From positions 252,229 through 316,228 of the forward strand of contig NZ_JABBFW010000006.1 of assembly GCF_012927045.1 (NCBI RefSeq): a DNA stretch of 64,000 nucleotides, given 5' to 3'. The stretch comes from Azohydromonas caseinilytica. Its GTDB lineage: Bacteria > Pseudomonadota > Gammaproteobacteria > Burkholderiales > Burkholderiaceae_C. Under the pieces are notes generated by a model. The model ran no database searches and had not been told where the DNA came from. It was given only the letters and a program-made list of their open reading frames with translations. A program made the position numbers and the translations under genes. Shown piece after piece: positions 36,116-45,285 of this stretch; positions within the stretch are counted from its first letter, which is position 1; every line of letters begins with the position of its first letter.

Positions 36116-36364
36116 TTAGCGCCGCCGCGGCAGGTGCAACTGGATCGGCTGGGCCACGCCCGCCGGCTTCTTGCCCGGCCCCGGGCCGCAACTGCCGCCG
36201 CAGCCGCCACAGCCCCCTTCGGCCGCGGGCACGCGGCGCGCCAGCCCCGGAAAGTGGTGCTGCGCCCGCCGCAGCAGCGCGCGGCGCCAGGGCGCGGGCA
36301 TCAGGGTCCAGGCGGCATAAAGGCTGGCCCACAGCACCAGCACGGCCACGATCAGCGTCTGCAT
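36116..36364 (-). CDS. FeoB-associated Cys-rich small membrane protein
   Basis: An 82-residue protein with one N-terminal membrane helix (LIVAVLVLWASLYAAWTL) and a cytosolic tail holding GGCGGCGGSCG, three Cys in seven residues, then a Pro/Lys/Arg-rich end. The start overlaps the feoB stop (TGATG). Small Cys-rich proteins following feoB are often called FeoC-like or FeoB-associated; they may bind iron or an iron-sulphur cluster at the transporter. Confidence 0.85.
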   Translation of the reverse strand: MQTLIVAVLVLWASLYAAWTLMPAPWRRALLRRAQHHFPGLARRVPAAEGGCGGCGGSCGPGPGKKPAGVAQPIQLHLPRRR

Positions 36365-38247
36365 CAGCCCGCTCCCAGGAACACCGCCACGCGGTAGGTC
36401 ACGAACGCGGCCAGGTAGGCCAGCACGAACAGGTAGGCCGCCATGGCGATCGGATAGCGCCAGGCGTTGGTCTCGCGCTTGACCGCGGCCAGCGTCGAGA
36501 TGCACTGCGGCGCGAACACGAACCACGCCAGCAGCGAGAAGCAGGTGGCCAGCGGCCACTGGTGCGCGATCAGCGGCGCCAGCGCCTGGTCCACGCCCTC
36601 GCCCGAGAGCGCATAGACGGTGCCCAGCGCGCTCACCACCACCTCGCGCGCGGCCAGGCCCGGCACCAGCGCGATCGAGATCTGCCAGTTGAAGCCCAGC
36701 GGCGCGAACAGCACTTCCAGCACCCGGCCCAGGCGGCCGGCGAAGCTGTACTCGATGGCCGTGCCGCTCCAGCCGGCCGGCGGCGCCGGGAAGCTGGAGA
36801 GGAACCACAGCAGCACCGTCAGCGCGAAGATGATCGTGCCCACCCGGCGCAGGAAGATGCGGGCACGCTCCCACAGCCCCAGGCCCAGGTTGCGCAGGCC
36901 CGGAACGCGGTAGGGCGGCAGCTCCAGCATCAGCGGCTGGTAGCGGCTGCGGTGCCACACGCGCTTGAACACCCAGGCCACCGCCATGGCCGACACCACG
37001 CCGGCCACGTACAGCGCGAACAGCGTCAGGCCCTTGAGGTTGAAGGGGCCCACCGAGCGCTCCGGGATGAAGGCGCCGATGAGCAGCGCGTACACCGGCA
37101 GCCGCGCCGAGCAGGTCATCAGCGGCGCGACCATGATGGTGGCGAGGCGGTCGCGCCAGTGGGTGATGGTGCGCGTGGCCATCACGCCCGGCACGGCGCA
37201 GGCGAAGCTCGACAGCAGCGGAATGAAGGCGCGCCCGGACAGGCCGACGCGGCCCATCACGTTGTCCAGCAGGAAGGCCGCGCGCGGCAGGTAGCCCGAG
37301 TCCTCCAGCACCAGGATGAAGAAGAACAGGATCAGGATCTGCGGCAGGAACACCAGCACGCCGCCGGCGCCGGCGATGGCGCCGTCCACCAGCAGGCTGC
37401 GCAGCGGCCCCTCGGCCATGTGCGCGGTGGTCCACTCCCCCAGCGCCGCGAAGCCGGCCTCGATCGCGTCCATGGGCACGCTGGCCCAGGAGAACACGGC
37501 CTGGAACACCACGAACAGCAGCGCCGCCAGGATCGCCAGGCCCCACACCGGGTGCATCACCCAGGCATCGAGCCGGTACTGGAAGCGTTTCACGCGCAGC
37601 GCGCTGGGGGCCGCGGCTTCCAGGATGCGGCGCACCTCCTGCTGCAGCGCGGCGCTGTCGGGCAGCGACAGGGTGTGCGGTGCGTTGAGCCGCGGGTCGG
37701 GCGGGTCCGAGCGCAGGTGCTTCACCAGCTGCTCGGCCAGCGCCTGGTGGCCGTTGCCCTTGACCGCGACGGTTTCCACCACCGGACAGCCCAGCTCGGC
37801 CGCCAGGCGCCGCGTGTCGATGTGGATGCCGCGGGCGCGGGCCACGTCGGCCATGTTGAGCGCCAGCATCATCGGCCGGCCCAGGCTCCTGAGCTCCAGC
37901 ACCAGGCGCAGGTTCATGCGCAGGTTGGTGGCGTCGGCCACGGCCACGATGTAGTCGGGCACCGCCTCGCCCACGCGCTGCCCTTGCAGCACCTGCAGCG
38001 TCACCTCCTCGTCGGGCGTGGCCGGGCACAGGCTGTAGGCGCCGGGCAGGTCGATCACCTGCACGCTGTGGCCGCCGGGCAGCTTCGCGGTGCCGAGCTT
38101 GCGCTCCACGGTGACGCCGGCGTAGTTGGCGACCTTCTGGCGCGCGCCGGTGAGCAGGTTGAACAGCGCGGTCTTGCCGCAGTTGGGATTGCCCACCAGC
38201 GCCACGCTGGGCAGCGCGACGGGGGACGGCAGGTCGGCGGCGGACAT
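36364..38247 (-). CDS. feoB: Ferrous iron transporter FeoB
   Basis: A 627-residue Fe(II) permease. The cytosolic G domain starts VALVGNPNCGKTALFNLLTGARQKVANYAGVTVERK (G1 and switch), with DLPGAYSL (G3) and LNMADVAR (G4). The helical membrane domain follows, including the gate motifs GCAxxxA-like SFACAVPGVMATRTI. Length is shorter than the 770 residues of E. coli FeoB, as in other Burkholderiales. Transcribed after feoA with a 14-bp gap, and followed by the Cys-rich protein. Confidence 0.96.
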   Translation of the reverse strand: MSAADLPSPVALPSVALVGNPNCGKTALFNLLTGARQKVANYAGVTVERKLGTAKLPGGHSVQVIDLPGAYSLCPATPDEEVTLQVLQGQRVGEAVPDYIVAVADATNLRMNLRLVLELRSLGRPMMLALNMADVARARGIHIDTRRLAAELGCPVVETVAVKGNGHQALAEQLVKHLRSDPPDPRLNAPHTLSLPDSAALQQEVRRILEAAAPSALRVKRFQYRLDAWVMHPVWGLAILAALLFVVFQAVFSWASVPMDAIEAGFAALGEWTTAHMAEGPLRSLLVDGAIAGAGGVLVFLPQILILFFFILVLEDSGYLPRAAFLLDNVMGRVGLSGRAFIPLLSSFACAVPGVMATRTITHWRDRLATIMVAPLMTCSARLPVYALLIGAFIPERSVGPFNLKGLTLFALYVAGVVSAMAVAWVFKRVWHRSRYQPLMLELPPYRVPGLRNLGLGLWERARIFLRRVGTIIFALTVLLWFLSSFPAPPAGWSGTAIEYSFAGRLGRVLEVLFAPLGFNWQISIALVPGLAAREVVVSALGTVYALSGEGVDQALAPLIAHQWPLATCFSLLAWFVFAPQCISTLAAVKRETNAWRYPIAMAAYLFVLAYLAAFVTYRVAVFLGAG

Positions 38248-38261
38248 CGGCGCGCTCCGGG

Positions 38262-38504
38262 TCAGTCGGGGACGACTTCGATGCCGCGCGCCTCGGCCAG
38301 CCGCAGCGCGAACATGGTCTGCCCCACCGTCACCGCGATGGGCTCGCGCCCGCCCGGGCCGCGGCGCAGCACCTGCACCGGCTCGCCCGGCAGGAAGCCC
38401 AGCTCACCCAGCCGGCGCAATGCTGCGGCGTCCAGGGGCGGGGCTTCGGGCAGCACGCGCTGCACGGTGGCGCTGACACCATTGGGCAGATCGGAGAGCA
38501 GCAT
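38262..38504 (-). CDS. feoA: FeoA-family ferrous iron transport accessory protein
   Basis: An 80-residue SH3-like FeoA protein (LGELGFLPGEPVQVLRRGPGGREPIAVTVGQTMFALRLAEARGIEV). I take the ATG at 38502-38504 (MLLSDLPNG); a GTG two codons upstream is also possible. It interacts with FeoB and supports Fe(II) uptake. First gene of the feo operon, 22 bp downstream of a Fur-box-like site. Confidence 0.94.
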   Translation of the reverse strand: MLLSDLPNGVSATVQRVLPEAPPLDAAALRRLGELGFLPGEPVQVLRRGPGGREPIAVTVGQTMFALRLAEARGIEVVPD

Positions 38505-38525
38505 GGTCACGCGGCGCAGTTACGC

Positions 38526-38548
38526 AAATGAGAGCTGTTCTCATTATC
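38526..38548. promoter_or_regulatory. Fur-box-like palindrome before feoA
   Basis: The minus strand reads GATAATGAGAACAGCTCTCATTT, matching the GATAATGATAATCATTATC Fur consensus in the left arm and mirrored by CTCATT on the right. It is centred about 30 bp before feoA, so iron repression by Fur is expected. Confidence 0.8.
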
Positions 38549-38593
38549 ACCCGACCTGCGTGCTTGCGGCTTGCGCCAGGGCAATGAACCGCC

Positions 38594-38624
38594 GCGGACA
38601 GCGCCGCGGCGCAGGGCTGTCCGC
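38594..38624. other. Hairpin between nadC and feoA
   Basis: GCGGACAGC and GCTGTCCGC form a 9-bp stem with a 13-nt GC-rich loop, 65 bp before the nadC end on the plus strand. No T-run is present. May fold in the 3' end of the nadC transcript. Confidence 0.4.
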
Positions 38625-38690
38625 CCTCGGTGAACGTCTTGAGGCAGGCGCTTTGGCTTGCGCGGCGGCGCGCAAGCATCGGCGCGCGGC

Positions 38691-39551
38691 TCAGCCCACG
38701 ACCCGCATCGACAAATCGATGGCGCGCACGTCCTTGGTGAGCTTGCCGCTGGAGATGCGGTCCACGCCGGTGGCGGCGATGCGGCGGATGGAGTCCAGGT
38801 CCACGCCGCCGGAGACCTCCAGCACCGCGCGCCCGGCGTTGAGCACGCAGGCACGCTCCATGTCCTCGAAGCTGAAGTCGTCCAGCAGCACGTTGCGCGC
38901 GCCGGCATCCAGCGCCTGCTGCAGCTCGTCCAGGCTCTCGACCTCGATCTGCACGTCCACGCCGGCGTTCAGGGCGAAGGCCGCCTCCAGCGCCGGCCGG
39001 ATGCCGCCGGCCGCGGCGATGTGGTTCTCCTTGATCAGGATGCCGTCCCACAGCGCCATGCGGTGGTTCGTGCCGCCGCCCACGCGCACGGCGTACTTCT
39101 GCGCCTGGCGCAGCCCGGGCAGCGTCTTGCGCGTGTCCAGCACCTTGCAGCCGCGCGGGTTGGGCGAGACGCCCTGGATCGCGTCCACGTACTGGCGCGT
39201 GACGGTGGCCACGGCGCAGAGCGTCTGCAGGAAGTTCAGCGCCGGGCGCTCGGCCGAGAGCTGCGCGCGCGCATCGGCCTCGATGCGCACCAGCACCGTG
39301 CCGGCCTCGACGCGGTCGCCCTCCTGCACCGCCCAGGCCAGGCGCGCGTCGGGGTCCAGGGCGTGGAAGCAGGCATCGAACCAGGGCCGCCCGGCAATCA
39401 CCGCCGGCTCCTTGGCCACCACCTGCGCCTGCACGCAGCGCCCCTCGGGCACGAGCTGCGCGGTCCAGTCGCACCGGCCGATGTCTTCCATCAGCGCGTC
39501 GCGCACGTTGCGCGCCAGCGCCGCCTCCAGGGTTTCGTTGCTGTCGAACAT
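38691..39551 (-). CDS. nadC: Nicotinate-nucleotide pyrophosphorylase NadC (QPRTase)
   Basis: A 286-residue quinolinate phosphoribosyltransferase of de novo NAD synthesis. Recognised from EDIGRCDWTAQLVPEG, GERPALNFLQTLCAVATVTRQYV-like region, TRKTLPGLRQAQKYAVRVGGGTNHRMALWDGILIKENHI and the C-terminal VEVSGGVDLDSIRRIAATGVDRISSGKLTKDVRAIDLSM. ATG at 39549-39551; the frame is open further upstream but without similarity. Single gene in the minus direction downstream of the LysR gene. Confidence 0.96.
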   Translation of the reverse strand: MFDSNETLEAALARNVRDALMEDIGRCDWTAQLVPEGRCVQAQVVAKEPAVIAGRPWFDACFHALDPDARLAWAVQEGDRVEAGTVLVRIEADARAQLSAERPALNFLQTLCAVATVTRQYVDAIQGVSPNPRGCKVLDTRKTLPGLRQAQKYAVRVGGGTNHRMALWDGILIKENHIAAAGGIRPALEAAFALNAGVDVQIEVESLDELQQALDAGARNVLLDDFSFEDMERACVLNAGRAVLEVSGGVDLDSIRRIAATGVDRISSGKLTKDVRAIDLSMRVVG

Positions 39552-39622
39552 GATCTTTTCAAGGGCTCGGGGAGAAACCCGCCAGTGTCGCAGCTTCGAA
39601 CACCCTTCCCGGCGTGTGCGGC

Positions 39623-40573
39623 TCACGCCGGCATGCCACCGGCCAGCCGCTGGCGCAGGTGATCGACGAAGCACTGCACCGCGCGCGGCACCTGCGCCGC
39701 GGCGAAGGGCCGCAACGCATAGATGCGCTCGCCGAAGAAACCCACCGGCTTCCAGTCGGGCAGCAGCGCGATGAGCTCGCCCGCGCGCAGCGCCGCGGCG
39801 CAACTGAAATCCGGCAGCAGCCCGATGCCCAGGCCACCGAGCACCGCCTCGCGCAGCAGCTCGCTGTTGTTGGCCTTGAAGGGGCCGGCCACGGGCACGC
39901 TGACGCGCTCGCCACGCTCGCCGCGCTTGCGCGGCAGGGTGCGCTCGAAGTCCCAGCGCTGCGCGCTGCCGCCGCGCAGGTAGGCCAGGCAGCGGTGCCC
40001 GGCCAGCTCCGACGGGTGCGCGGGCGTGCCATGCCGCTCCAGGTACGCCGCCGTGGCCACCAGCCAGGAGCGCGTCTCGCACAGCACCCAGGCCACGTGC
40101 GTCTCCGGCGGCGTCTCGGTGTGGCGGATGGCCAGGTCGAAACCCTCCTGCGCCAGGTTCACCAGCCGGTCGTTGAGCTCTAGCTCCAGGCGGATGTCCG
40201 GGTACTGCGCCAGAAAGCCGGTGAGCAGCGGCGCGATCACCTGCCGCCCCAGCGCCACCGGCGCGCTCACCCGCACCAGCCCGCGCGGCTGGCCCACCGC
40301 GTCGCGCACGCCGTTGAAACCCTGCTCGATGCGCAGGAACGCGTCCGCCACGTCCTCCACCAGCTGCTGCCCGGCCTCGGTCAGCGCCACCGAGCGCGAG
40401 CTGCGCCGCACCAGCGGCACGCCCGCGGCGCGCTCCAGCTCGGTGATGCGCATGCTGGCCGAGGCCTTGGAAATGCCCAGCCGCCGCGCGGCCTGGGTGT
40501 AGCTGCGCGTGGCCGCCAGCACGGTGAGCAGGTGCAGGTCGGCCAGGACGGGGGAGATCAGTCGTTCACTCAT
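39623..40573 (-). CDS. LysR-family transcriptional regulator
   Basis: A 316-residue LTTR. The winged HTH is LTVLAATRSYTQAARRLGISKASASMRITELERAAGVPLVRRSSRSVALTEAG, followed by the effector-binding domain. It is divergent from mmsA over 145 bp with a perfect palindrome (40604-40627) close to its own start. It therefore probably controls mmsA and itself in response to a metabolite of that pathway. Confidence 0.92.
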   Translation of the reverse strand: MSERLISPVLADLHLLTVLAATRSYTQAARRLGISKASASMRITELERAAGVPLVRRSSRSVALTEAGQQLVEDVADAFLRIEQGFNGVRDAVGQPRGLVRVSAPVALGRQVIAPLLTGFLAQYPDIRLELELNDRLVNLAQEGFDLAIRHTETPPETHVAWVLCETRSWLVATAAYLERHGTPAHPSELAGHRCLAYLRGGSAQRWDFERTLPRKRGERGERVSVPVAGPFKANNSELLREAVLGGLGIGLLPDFSCAAALRAGELIALLPDWKPVGFFGERIYALRPFAAAQVPRAVQCFVDHLRQRLAGGMPA

Positions 40574-40603
40574 TCATGCCTTCATGCGCTGCGGATACGG
40601 CGC

Positions 40604-40627
40604 CATCGTTCAAGTTGCTGAACGATG
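40604..40627. promoter_or_regulatory. LysR-type binding palindrome
   Basis: CATCGTTCA (40604-40612), 6-bp spacer, TGAACGATG (40619-40627): a perfect 9-bp inverted repeat containing a T-N11-A core. It lies 31 bp from the LysR start and 92 bp from the mmsA start, the usual place for an activator-autorepressor site. Confidence 0.78.
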
Positions 40628-40718
40628 TGGTCAGCAAGCTGGGATTGTGGCAAGGGCGGGCGCTTCCTAGACTCGAAGGCTGATTCCCTTCAACGACACA
40701 CACACCGAGACCACAGCC

Positions 40719-42242
40719 ATGGGTGCCTCCGAACTGCTGAAGAACGTCACCACTGCCACCGTGGGCCACTGGATCAACGGCCGGGCCGTGAACGAGGGCG
40801 GCGCGTCGCAGGACGTGTTCAACCCCGCCACCGGCGCGGTGGCGCGCCAGGTGCTGCTGGGCGGCACCGACGAGGTGGCGGCTGCCGTGGCGGCCGCGAA
40901 GGCCGCCGCGCCGGCCTGGGCCGACACGCCCCCGCTGCGCCGCGCGCGCGTGCTCAACAAGTTCCTGGCGCTGATGAACGAGCACCGCGACACGCTGGCG
41001 GCGCTGATCACGGCCGAGCACGGCAAGGTGTTCAGCGACGCGCAGGGCGAGGTCACGCGCGGCATCGAGATCGTGGAGTTCTCCTGCGGCATCCCGCAGC
41101 TGCTCAAGGGCGACTTCAGCGACCAGGCCTCCACCGGCATCGACAACTGGACGCTGCGCCAGCCGCTGGGCGTGGTCGCCGGCATCACGCCCTTCAACTT
41201 CCCCTGCATGGTCCCGTGCTGGATGTTCCCGGTGGCGCTGGCCTGCGGCAACCCGTTCATCCTCAAGCCCAGCGAGCGCGACCCTTCCGCGTCGCTGTTC
41301 ATCGCGGACCTGCTGCGCCAGGCGGGCTTGCCTGACGGCGTGTTCAACGTCGTGCAGGGCGGCAAGGCGGCGGTGGACGCGCTGCTGGAGCACCCGGACG
41401 TCAAGGCCGTGAGCTTCGTGGGCAGCACGCCCATCGCGCAGTACATCTACGAGACCGGCGCCCGCCACGGCAAGCGCGTGCAGGCGCTGGGCGGGGCCAA
41501 GAACCACCTGGTGGTGATGCCCGACGCCGACATCGAGCAGGCCGTGGACGCGCTCATCGGCGCGGCCTACGGCTCCGCGGGCGAGCGCTGCATGGCGATC
41601 TCGGTGGCGGTGCTGGTCGGCGAGGTGGCCGACCGGATCATCCCGAAGCTGGCCGAGCGCGCGAAGGCGCTGAAGGTGAAGAACGGCATGGAGCCCGACG
41701 CCGAGATGGGCCCCATCGTCACGCGCCAGGCGCTGGAGCGCATCGAGGGCTACATCGCCACCGGCGTGGAGGAAGGCGCCACGCTGGTGGTTGACGGGCG
41801 CAACTTCAGCGTGCCGGAGCACGAGGCGGGCTTCTTCACCGGCGGCACGCTGTTCGACCAGGTCACGCCGGACATGCGCATCTACAAGGAAGAGATCTTC
41901 GGCCCCGTGCTGGCCTGCGTGCGGGTCAAGGATTTCGCCGAGGCGGTGGCGCTGGTCAACGCCCACGAATTCGGCAACGGCGTGGCCTGCTTCACCAGCG
42001 ACGGCCACGTGGCGCGCGAGTTCGGCCGCCGCGTGGAAGTGGGCATGGTGGGCATCAACGTGCCCATTCCCGTGCCCATGGCCTGGCAGGGCTTCGGCGG
42101 CTGGAAGAAGAGCCTGTTCGGCGACATGCACGCCTACGGCGAGGAAGGCGTGCGCTTCTACACGCGCCAGAAATCGATCATGCAGCGCTGGCCCGCCAGC
42201 ATCGGCAAGGGCGCCGAGTTCGTGATGCCGACCTCCAAGTGA
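40719..42242 (+). CDS. mmsA: Methylmalonate-semialdehyde dehydrogenase (CoA-acylating)
   Basis: A 507-residue aldehyde dehydrogenase of the CoA-dependent MmsA group (valine, inositol and beta-alanine/malonate-semialdehyde breakdown). Shows [49 protein letters not shown], the catalytic Cys in [18 protein letters not shown] and the C-terminal [26 protein letters not shown]. Replacement of the usual Glu base region is characteristic of the CoA-acylating type. Single gene, divergently controlled by the LysR gene. Confidence 0.93.
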   Translation: MGASELLKNVTTATVGHWINGRAVNEGGASQDVFNPATGAVARQVLLGGTDEVAAAVAAAKAAAPAWADTPPLRRARVLNKFLALMNEHRDTLAALITAEHGKVFSDAQGEVTRGIEIVEFSCGIPQLLKGDFSDQASTGIDNWTLRQPLGVVAGITPFNFPCMVPCWMFPVALACGNPFILKPSERDPSASLFIADLLRQAGLPDGVFNVVQGGKAAVDALLEHPDVKAVSFVGSTPIAQYIYETGARHGKRVQALGGAKNHLVVMPDADIEQAVDALIGAAYGSAGERCMAISVAVLVGEVADRIIPKLAERAKALKVKNGMEPDAEMGPIVTRQALERIEGYIATGVEEGATLVVDGRNFSVPEHEAGFFTGGTLFDQVTPDMRIYKEEIFGPVLACVRVKDFAEAVALVNAHEFGNGVACFTSDGHVAREFGRRVEVGMVGINVPIPVPMAWQGFGGWKKSLFGDMHAYGEEGVRFYTRQKSIMQRWPASIGKGAEFVMPTSK

Positions 42243-42624
42243 GGCGACGCGGGGCCGGCGGCCTGGGCGCCGCCCAGGCGGTTGCCACGGCAACCGCCCC
42301 GCGAAAACTCCCTGCTCCACCGCACCACCTGGCATGTCCACCGCCCCATTGCAAAGGGGCGCCATGCTGGAGGATGCCGCTGCGTGTCGGCTTGTGCGGC
42401 GTCAAGCATCCACCGGCTGCGGCCTGACGCTTGCTGACGGCTTCCGGATTCTTGCGGTGGCCGGCCTCTCACTCCCCCTCGGGCCACAGCCTTTGCAGCA
42501 GCTCGCCGCAGCCGAAGCTGCTGCAGCCGTACTGGCATCGGCGTTGATCGTTTCCTCCCAAGCGTTGACTTCCTCACTTCAGGGCCGCTCAGTGACATCA
42601 CTGTCACCTGCTTATTGACAATCT
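42243..42624. other. Intergenic region with two hairpins after mmsA
   Basis: A 382-bp gap. GCCTGGGCGCCGCCCAGGC (42261-42279) and a 10-bp inverted repeat GGCGGTTGCC/GGCAACCGCC (42277-42298, 2-nt centre) overlap, giving alternative stem-loops just after mmsA. No T-run follows. The rest (42300-42620) lacks a convincing gene on either strand. Confidence 0.5.
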
Positions 42625-45285
42625 TCAGCTCCCCCGCCGCAGCGCCTCGATGCTCCGCGCCGCCACGCCCAGGTCCCGCCAAGCCTCCGGGTGGCAGCTG
42701 AAAACCAGGATCTGGTGCCGGGTGGCCGCGTCGAACAGGATGCGCTTCATGGCCGCCAGCCGCCCCGCGTCGCTGTGCACCAGCGCGTCGTCGAGCAGGA
42801 TCAGCGTCGGCCGGCCGGCTTCCTTCAGCAGGTCGGCGTAGGCCAGGCGGCTGATCAGGCCCATCTGCTCGCGCGCGCCGAAGCTCAGCTGCTCGAAGCT
42901 GCCGCCCTCGCCGTCGAGTGAGCCGTTGCCCTCGCGCCGCAGCGGCCCGGGCATCAGCGTCTCGTCCAGCTCGACCCGCGCCCGCGGAAACAGCAGCGCC
43001 AGGTAGCGGTTCAGGTGTTTTTGAAGCGGCGCCTGCAGCCGCTGCGTCAGCGCCCGGCGCTTCTCGTTCAGCAGGTTCAGCAGCAGGTCCAGCGCCTGGG
43101 CGCGGCGCTGCAGTTCGCCGCAATGGCGCTGCGAGCGCTCCAGCGCGGCGCGCTGCGTGGCCAGCGCGTCCTCCAGCCCCTGGGCGCCGGCCTCGTCCAG
43201 CCGGATCTGCAGCGCCTCGCGCTCGCGCCGGCGCTCCTGGTACTGCTGGTACGCCACCTCGGCGCTGCGCGACAGGCGCAGCACGTCCTGCTTGAGCAGC
43301 TCCGGCCGTGCCGCCTCGATGTCGGCCTGCTTGGCGCGCAGCAGGCTCTCCAGGTCCTCGCGCTGGCGCAGCAGCGCCAGGCGCTCGGCCTGGGCCCGCT
43401 CCAGCGCCTGGCGCGCTTCTTCCGACTCCAGCGCCAGGCGCAGCGCCTCGCGCTCGCGCTGCGCGTGCTCCACGGCGCCCTGGGCCTGCGCCAGCGCGGA
43501 CTGCGCCTGCTGCGCCGCCGCCTGGGCCTGCTCCCATTGCCGGGCCGCGTCCTTGAGCGACTGCTCGGCCTGCGCCAGGGGCGGCAGGTTGGCGTCGGCA
43601 TCGGCGGCCGGCAGCGCCGCGATCTGCGCCTCCAGCGCGGCAATGCGCCCCTGCAATTCGTCGCGCTCGGCCTGTAGCGCCGGCACGCCGCGCGGCGCGA
43701 GCTGCGCCAGCAGCGCCTGCAGCGTCTCGATGCGGCCCGCCAGCACCCGCTGCCGCTCGTGGCGCGCCTCGGCCTCGGCGAGCGTTTCGACGCCCAGGCG
43801 CCGGCGCAGCGCCTCCAGCGTGGCCATGGCGTCCGCCAGCTGCGCCGCCAGCTTCTCCAGGTCGGCGCCGCCGGGCGTGACGGTGACTTGTCCGAATCCC
43901 GGCAGCTCCAGCACCGCCGGCTGCAGCAGCAGGCGCCCGCCTTTGCCTTCCAGCGGCTCGCCGTCCAGACGCGGCGCGGCGCCGGCATGGTTGAAATGCC
44001 AGCGCAGCTGCGTGGCCGCTGCCTCGCGCCGCAGCTCCAGCTCGCGCCAGCGCTGCTCCAGCGCGCGCAGCTCCTTCAATTGCGCCGCGTCCAGCGCCTG
44101 GCGCTGCAGCTCTTCGCGCAGCCGCGCCAGCTCCGTGCCGTGGGCCTGGGCCTCGGCCAGCGCGGTATCGAGCGTGCGCACGCGCTGCGCCGCCGCGTCC
44201 TGTTCGCGCCGCAGCGAGGCGCGCCACTGCTGCGCGCGCACCCGTTCCAGCAGCGCCTGCGCGTCCAGCTGCGCCTGGCGTGCGTCCTGCGCGCGCCGGC
44301 GCGCCGGCTCCAGGCGCTGCGCCGCCAGCTCCTGCGCCTGCAGCGCCGCGCCCAGGGCCTGCTCGCGCTGGGCCAGCGCCCGCTGCTGCTGCGCGTGGGC
44401 GTCGATCTGCTGCTGCAGCAGCGCGATCTGGCGGTCCAGCGGCGCCAGCTGCTCGCGCTGGCGCTGCAGCTGCTCGGCCGCCAGCTGCAAGGCGTCCAGC
44501 TGCTGCTGCGCCTCCTGGCGCTGCCGTTGAAACGGCTCCCAGGGTCGCTCGGCCTCGTCCAGCGCGATCTCGGCCTGCACCTGCCCCAGCCGGTCCACCT
44601 GCTCGCGGTACTGCGCCAGGCGCTGCTGCGTGTCCTGCAGCGCGGCCTGCAGCTCGTCGCGCTGCCTGAGCGCGTCCAGGTAGGGGCCGCGCGGCTCGCC
44701 CTTCTTCTCGGTCAGCAGCTCGTTGCGCTGCTCGCGCACGCGCGAGAGCACGTCGTCGCCCGCGGTGCTGGCGACCTCGCCGAGGGAACCCTGCAGCGCG
44801 GTGCGCAGGTGGTCGGTGGCGTGCTGCACTTCGTCGCGGATCTGGTGGCTGCCGCCCTGCTCGATCCACAGCAGCCCCGGGATGCCCCAGTGCTCCGGCT
44901 TGCTCTCGCCGCGCTGCGCCAATTGAAAACCCAGCAGCTCGCACAGGCGCTGCTCGGCGTCGTCGTTCTCCAGCGCCAGGGCGTCCACCTGCAGCCGGCA
45001 GCGCTTGCGCTGCAGGAACTGCTTGTGCAGCCGGTAGCGGCTGCCGCCGGTCTCGAAGTCCAGCTCCACGCAGGGGCTGGCGCCGCCGTCGCCCCAGGGC
45101 TGCAGCTCCTTGACGCTGCTGGAGCGGTAGCGCTCGAAGAAGGCGGCGCGGATGGCGCGCACGATGGTGCTCTTGCCCGACTCGTTGGGCCCGGTGAAGA
45201 GGTTGAGCCCCGGCTCCAGGTTGACCAGTTCCAGCGGCTGGCGGAACTGCTTGAACTGCTCGATGCGCAGGCGCTGCAGCTTCAT
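42625..45285 (-). CDS. SbcC/YhaN-like SMC-type ATPase
   Basis: An 886-residue AAA/SMC-like ATPase. Walker A GPNESGKST is at residues 32-40. The middle 550 residues are Ala/Glu/Gln/Arg-rich coiled coil broken by a hinge-like globular part near 400-470. The ABC signature SFGAREQMGLISRLAYADLL and Walker B PTLILLDDALVHSD are near the C-terminus. The family is YhaN/SbcC, which partners with a metallophosphoesterase nuclease. The start overlaps the partner gene's stop by 4 bp. Expected to act in DNA end processing or genome maintenance. Confidence 0.9.
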   Translation of the reverse strand: MKLQRLRIEQFKQFRQPLELVNLEPGLNLFTGPNESGKSTIVRAIRAAFFERYRSSSVKELQPWGDGGASPCVELDFETGGSRYRLHKQFLQRKRCRLQVDALALENDDAEQRLCELLGFQLAQRGESKPEHWGIPGLLWIEQGGSHQIRDEVQHATDHLRTALQGSLGEVASTAGDDVLSRVREQRNELLTEKKGEPRGPYLDALRQRDELQAALQDTQQRLAQYREQVDRLGQVQAEIALDEAERPWEPFQRQRQEAQQQLDALQLAAEQLQRQREQLAPLDRQIALLQQQIDAHAQQQRALAQREQALGAALQAQELAAQRLEPARRRAQDARQAQLDAQALLERVRAQQWRASLRREQDAAAQRVRTLDTALAEAQAHGTELARLREELQRQALDAAQLKELRALEQRWRELELRREAAATQLRWHFNHAGAAPRLDGEPLEGKGGRLLLQPAVLELPGFGQVTVTPGGADLEKLAAQLADAMATLEALRRRLGVETLAEAEARHERQRVLAGRIETLQALLAQLAPRGVPALQAERDELQGRIAALEAQIAALPAADADANLPPLAQAEQSLKDAARQWEQAQAAAQQAQSALAQAQGAVEHAQREREALRLALESEEARQALERAQAERLALLRQREDLESLLRAKQADIEAARPELLKQDVLRLSRSAEVAYQQYQERRREREALQIRLDEAGAQGLEDALATQRAALERSQRHCGELQRRAQALDLLLNLLNEKRRALTQRLQAPLQKHLNRYLALLFPRARVELDETLMPGPLRREGNGSLDGEGGSFEQLSFGAREQMGLISRLAYADLLKEAGRPTLILLDDALVHSDAGRLAAMKRILFDAATRHQILVFSCHPEAWRDLGVAARSIEALRRGS

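Noticed and set aside
35851..39774. 1307-residue open frame on the plus strand across feo and nadC
   Set aside because: It is antisense to feoB, feoA and nadC, all recognised; Ser/Arg/Gln-rich product is typical of GC-rich shadow frames.
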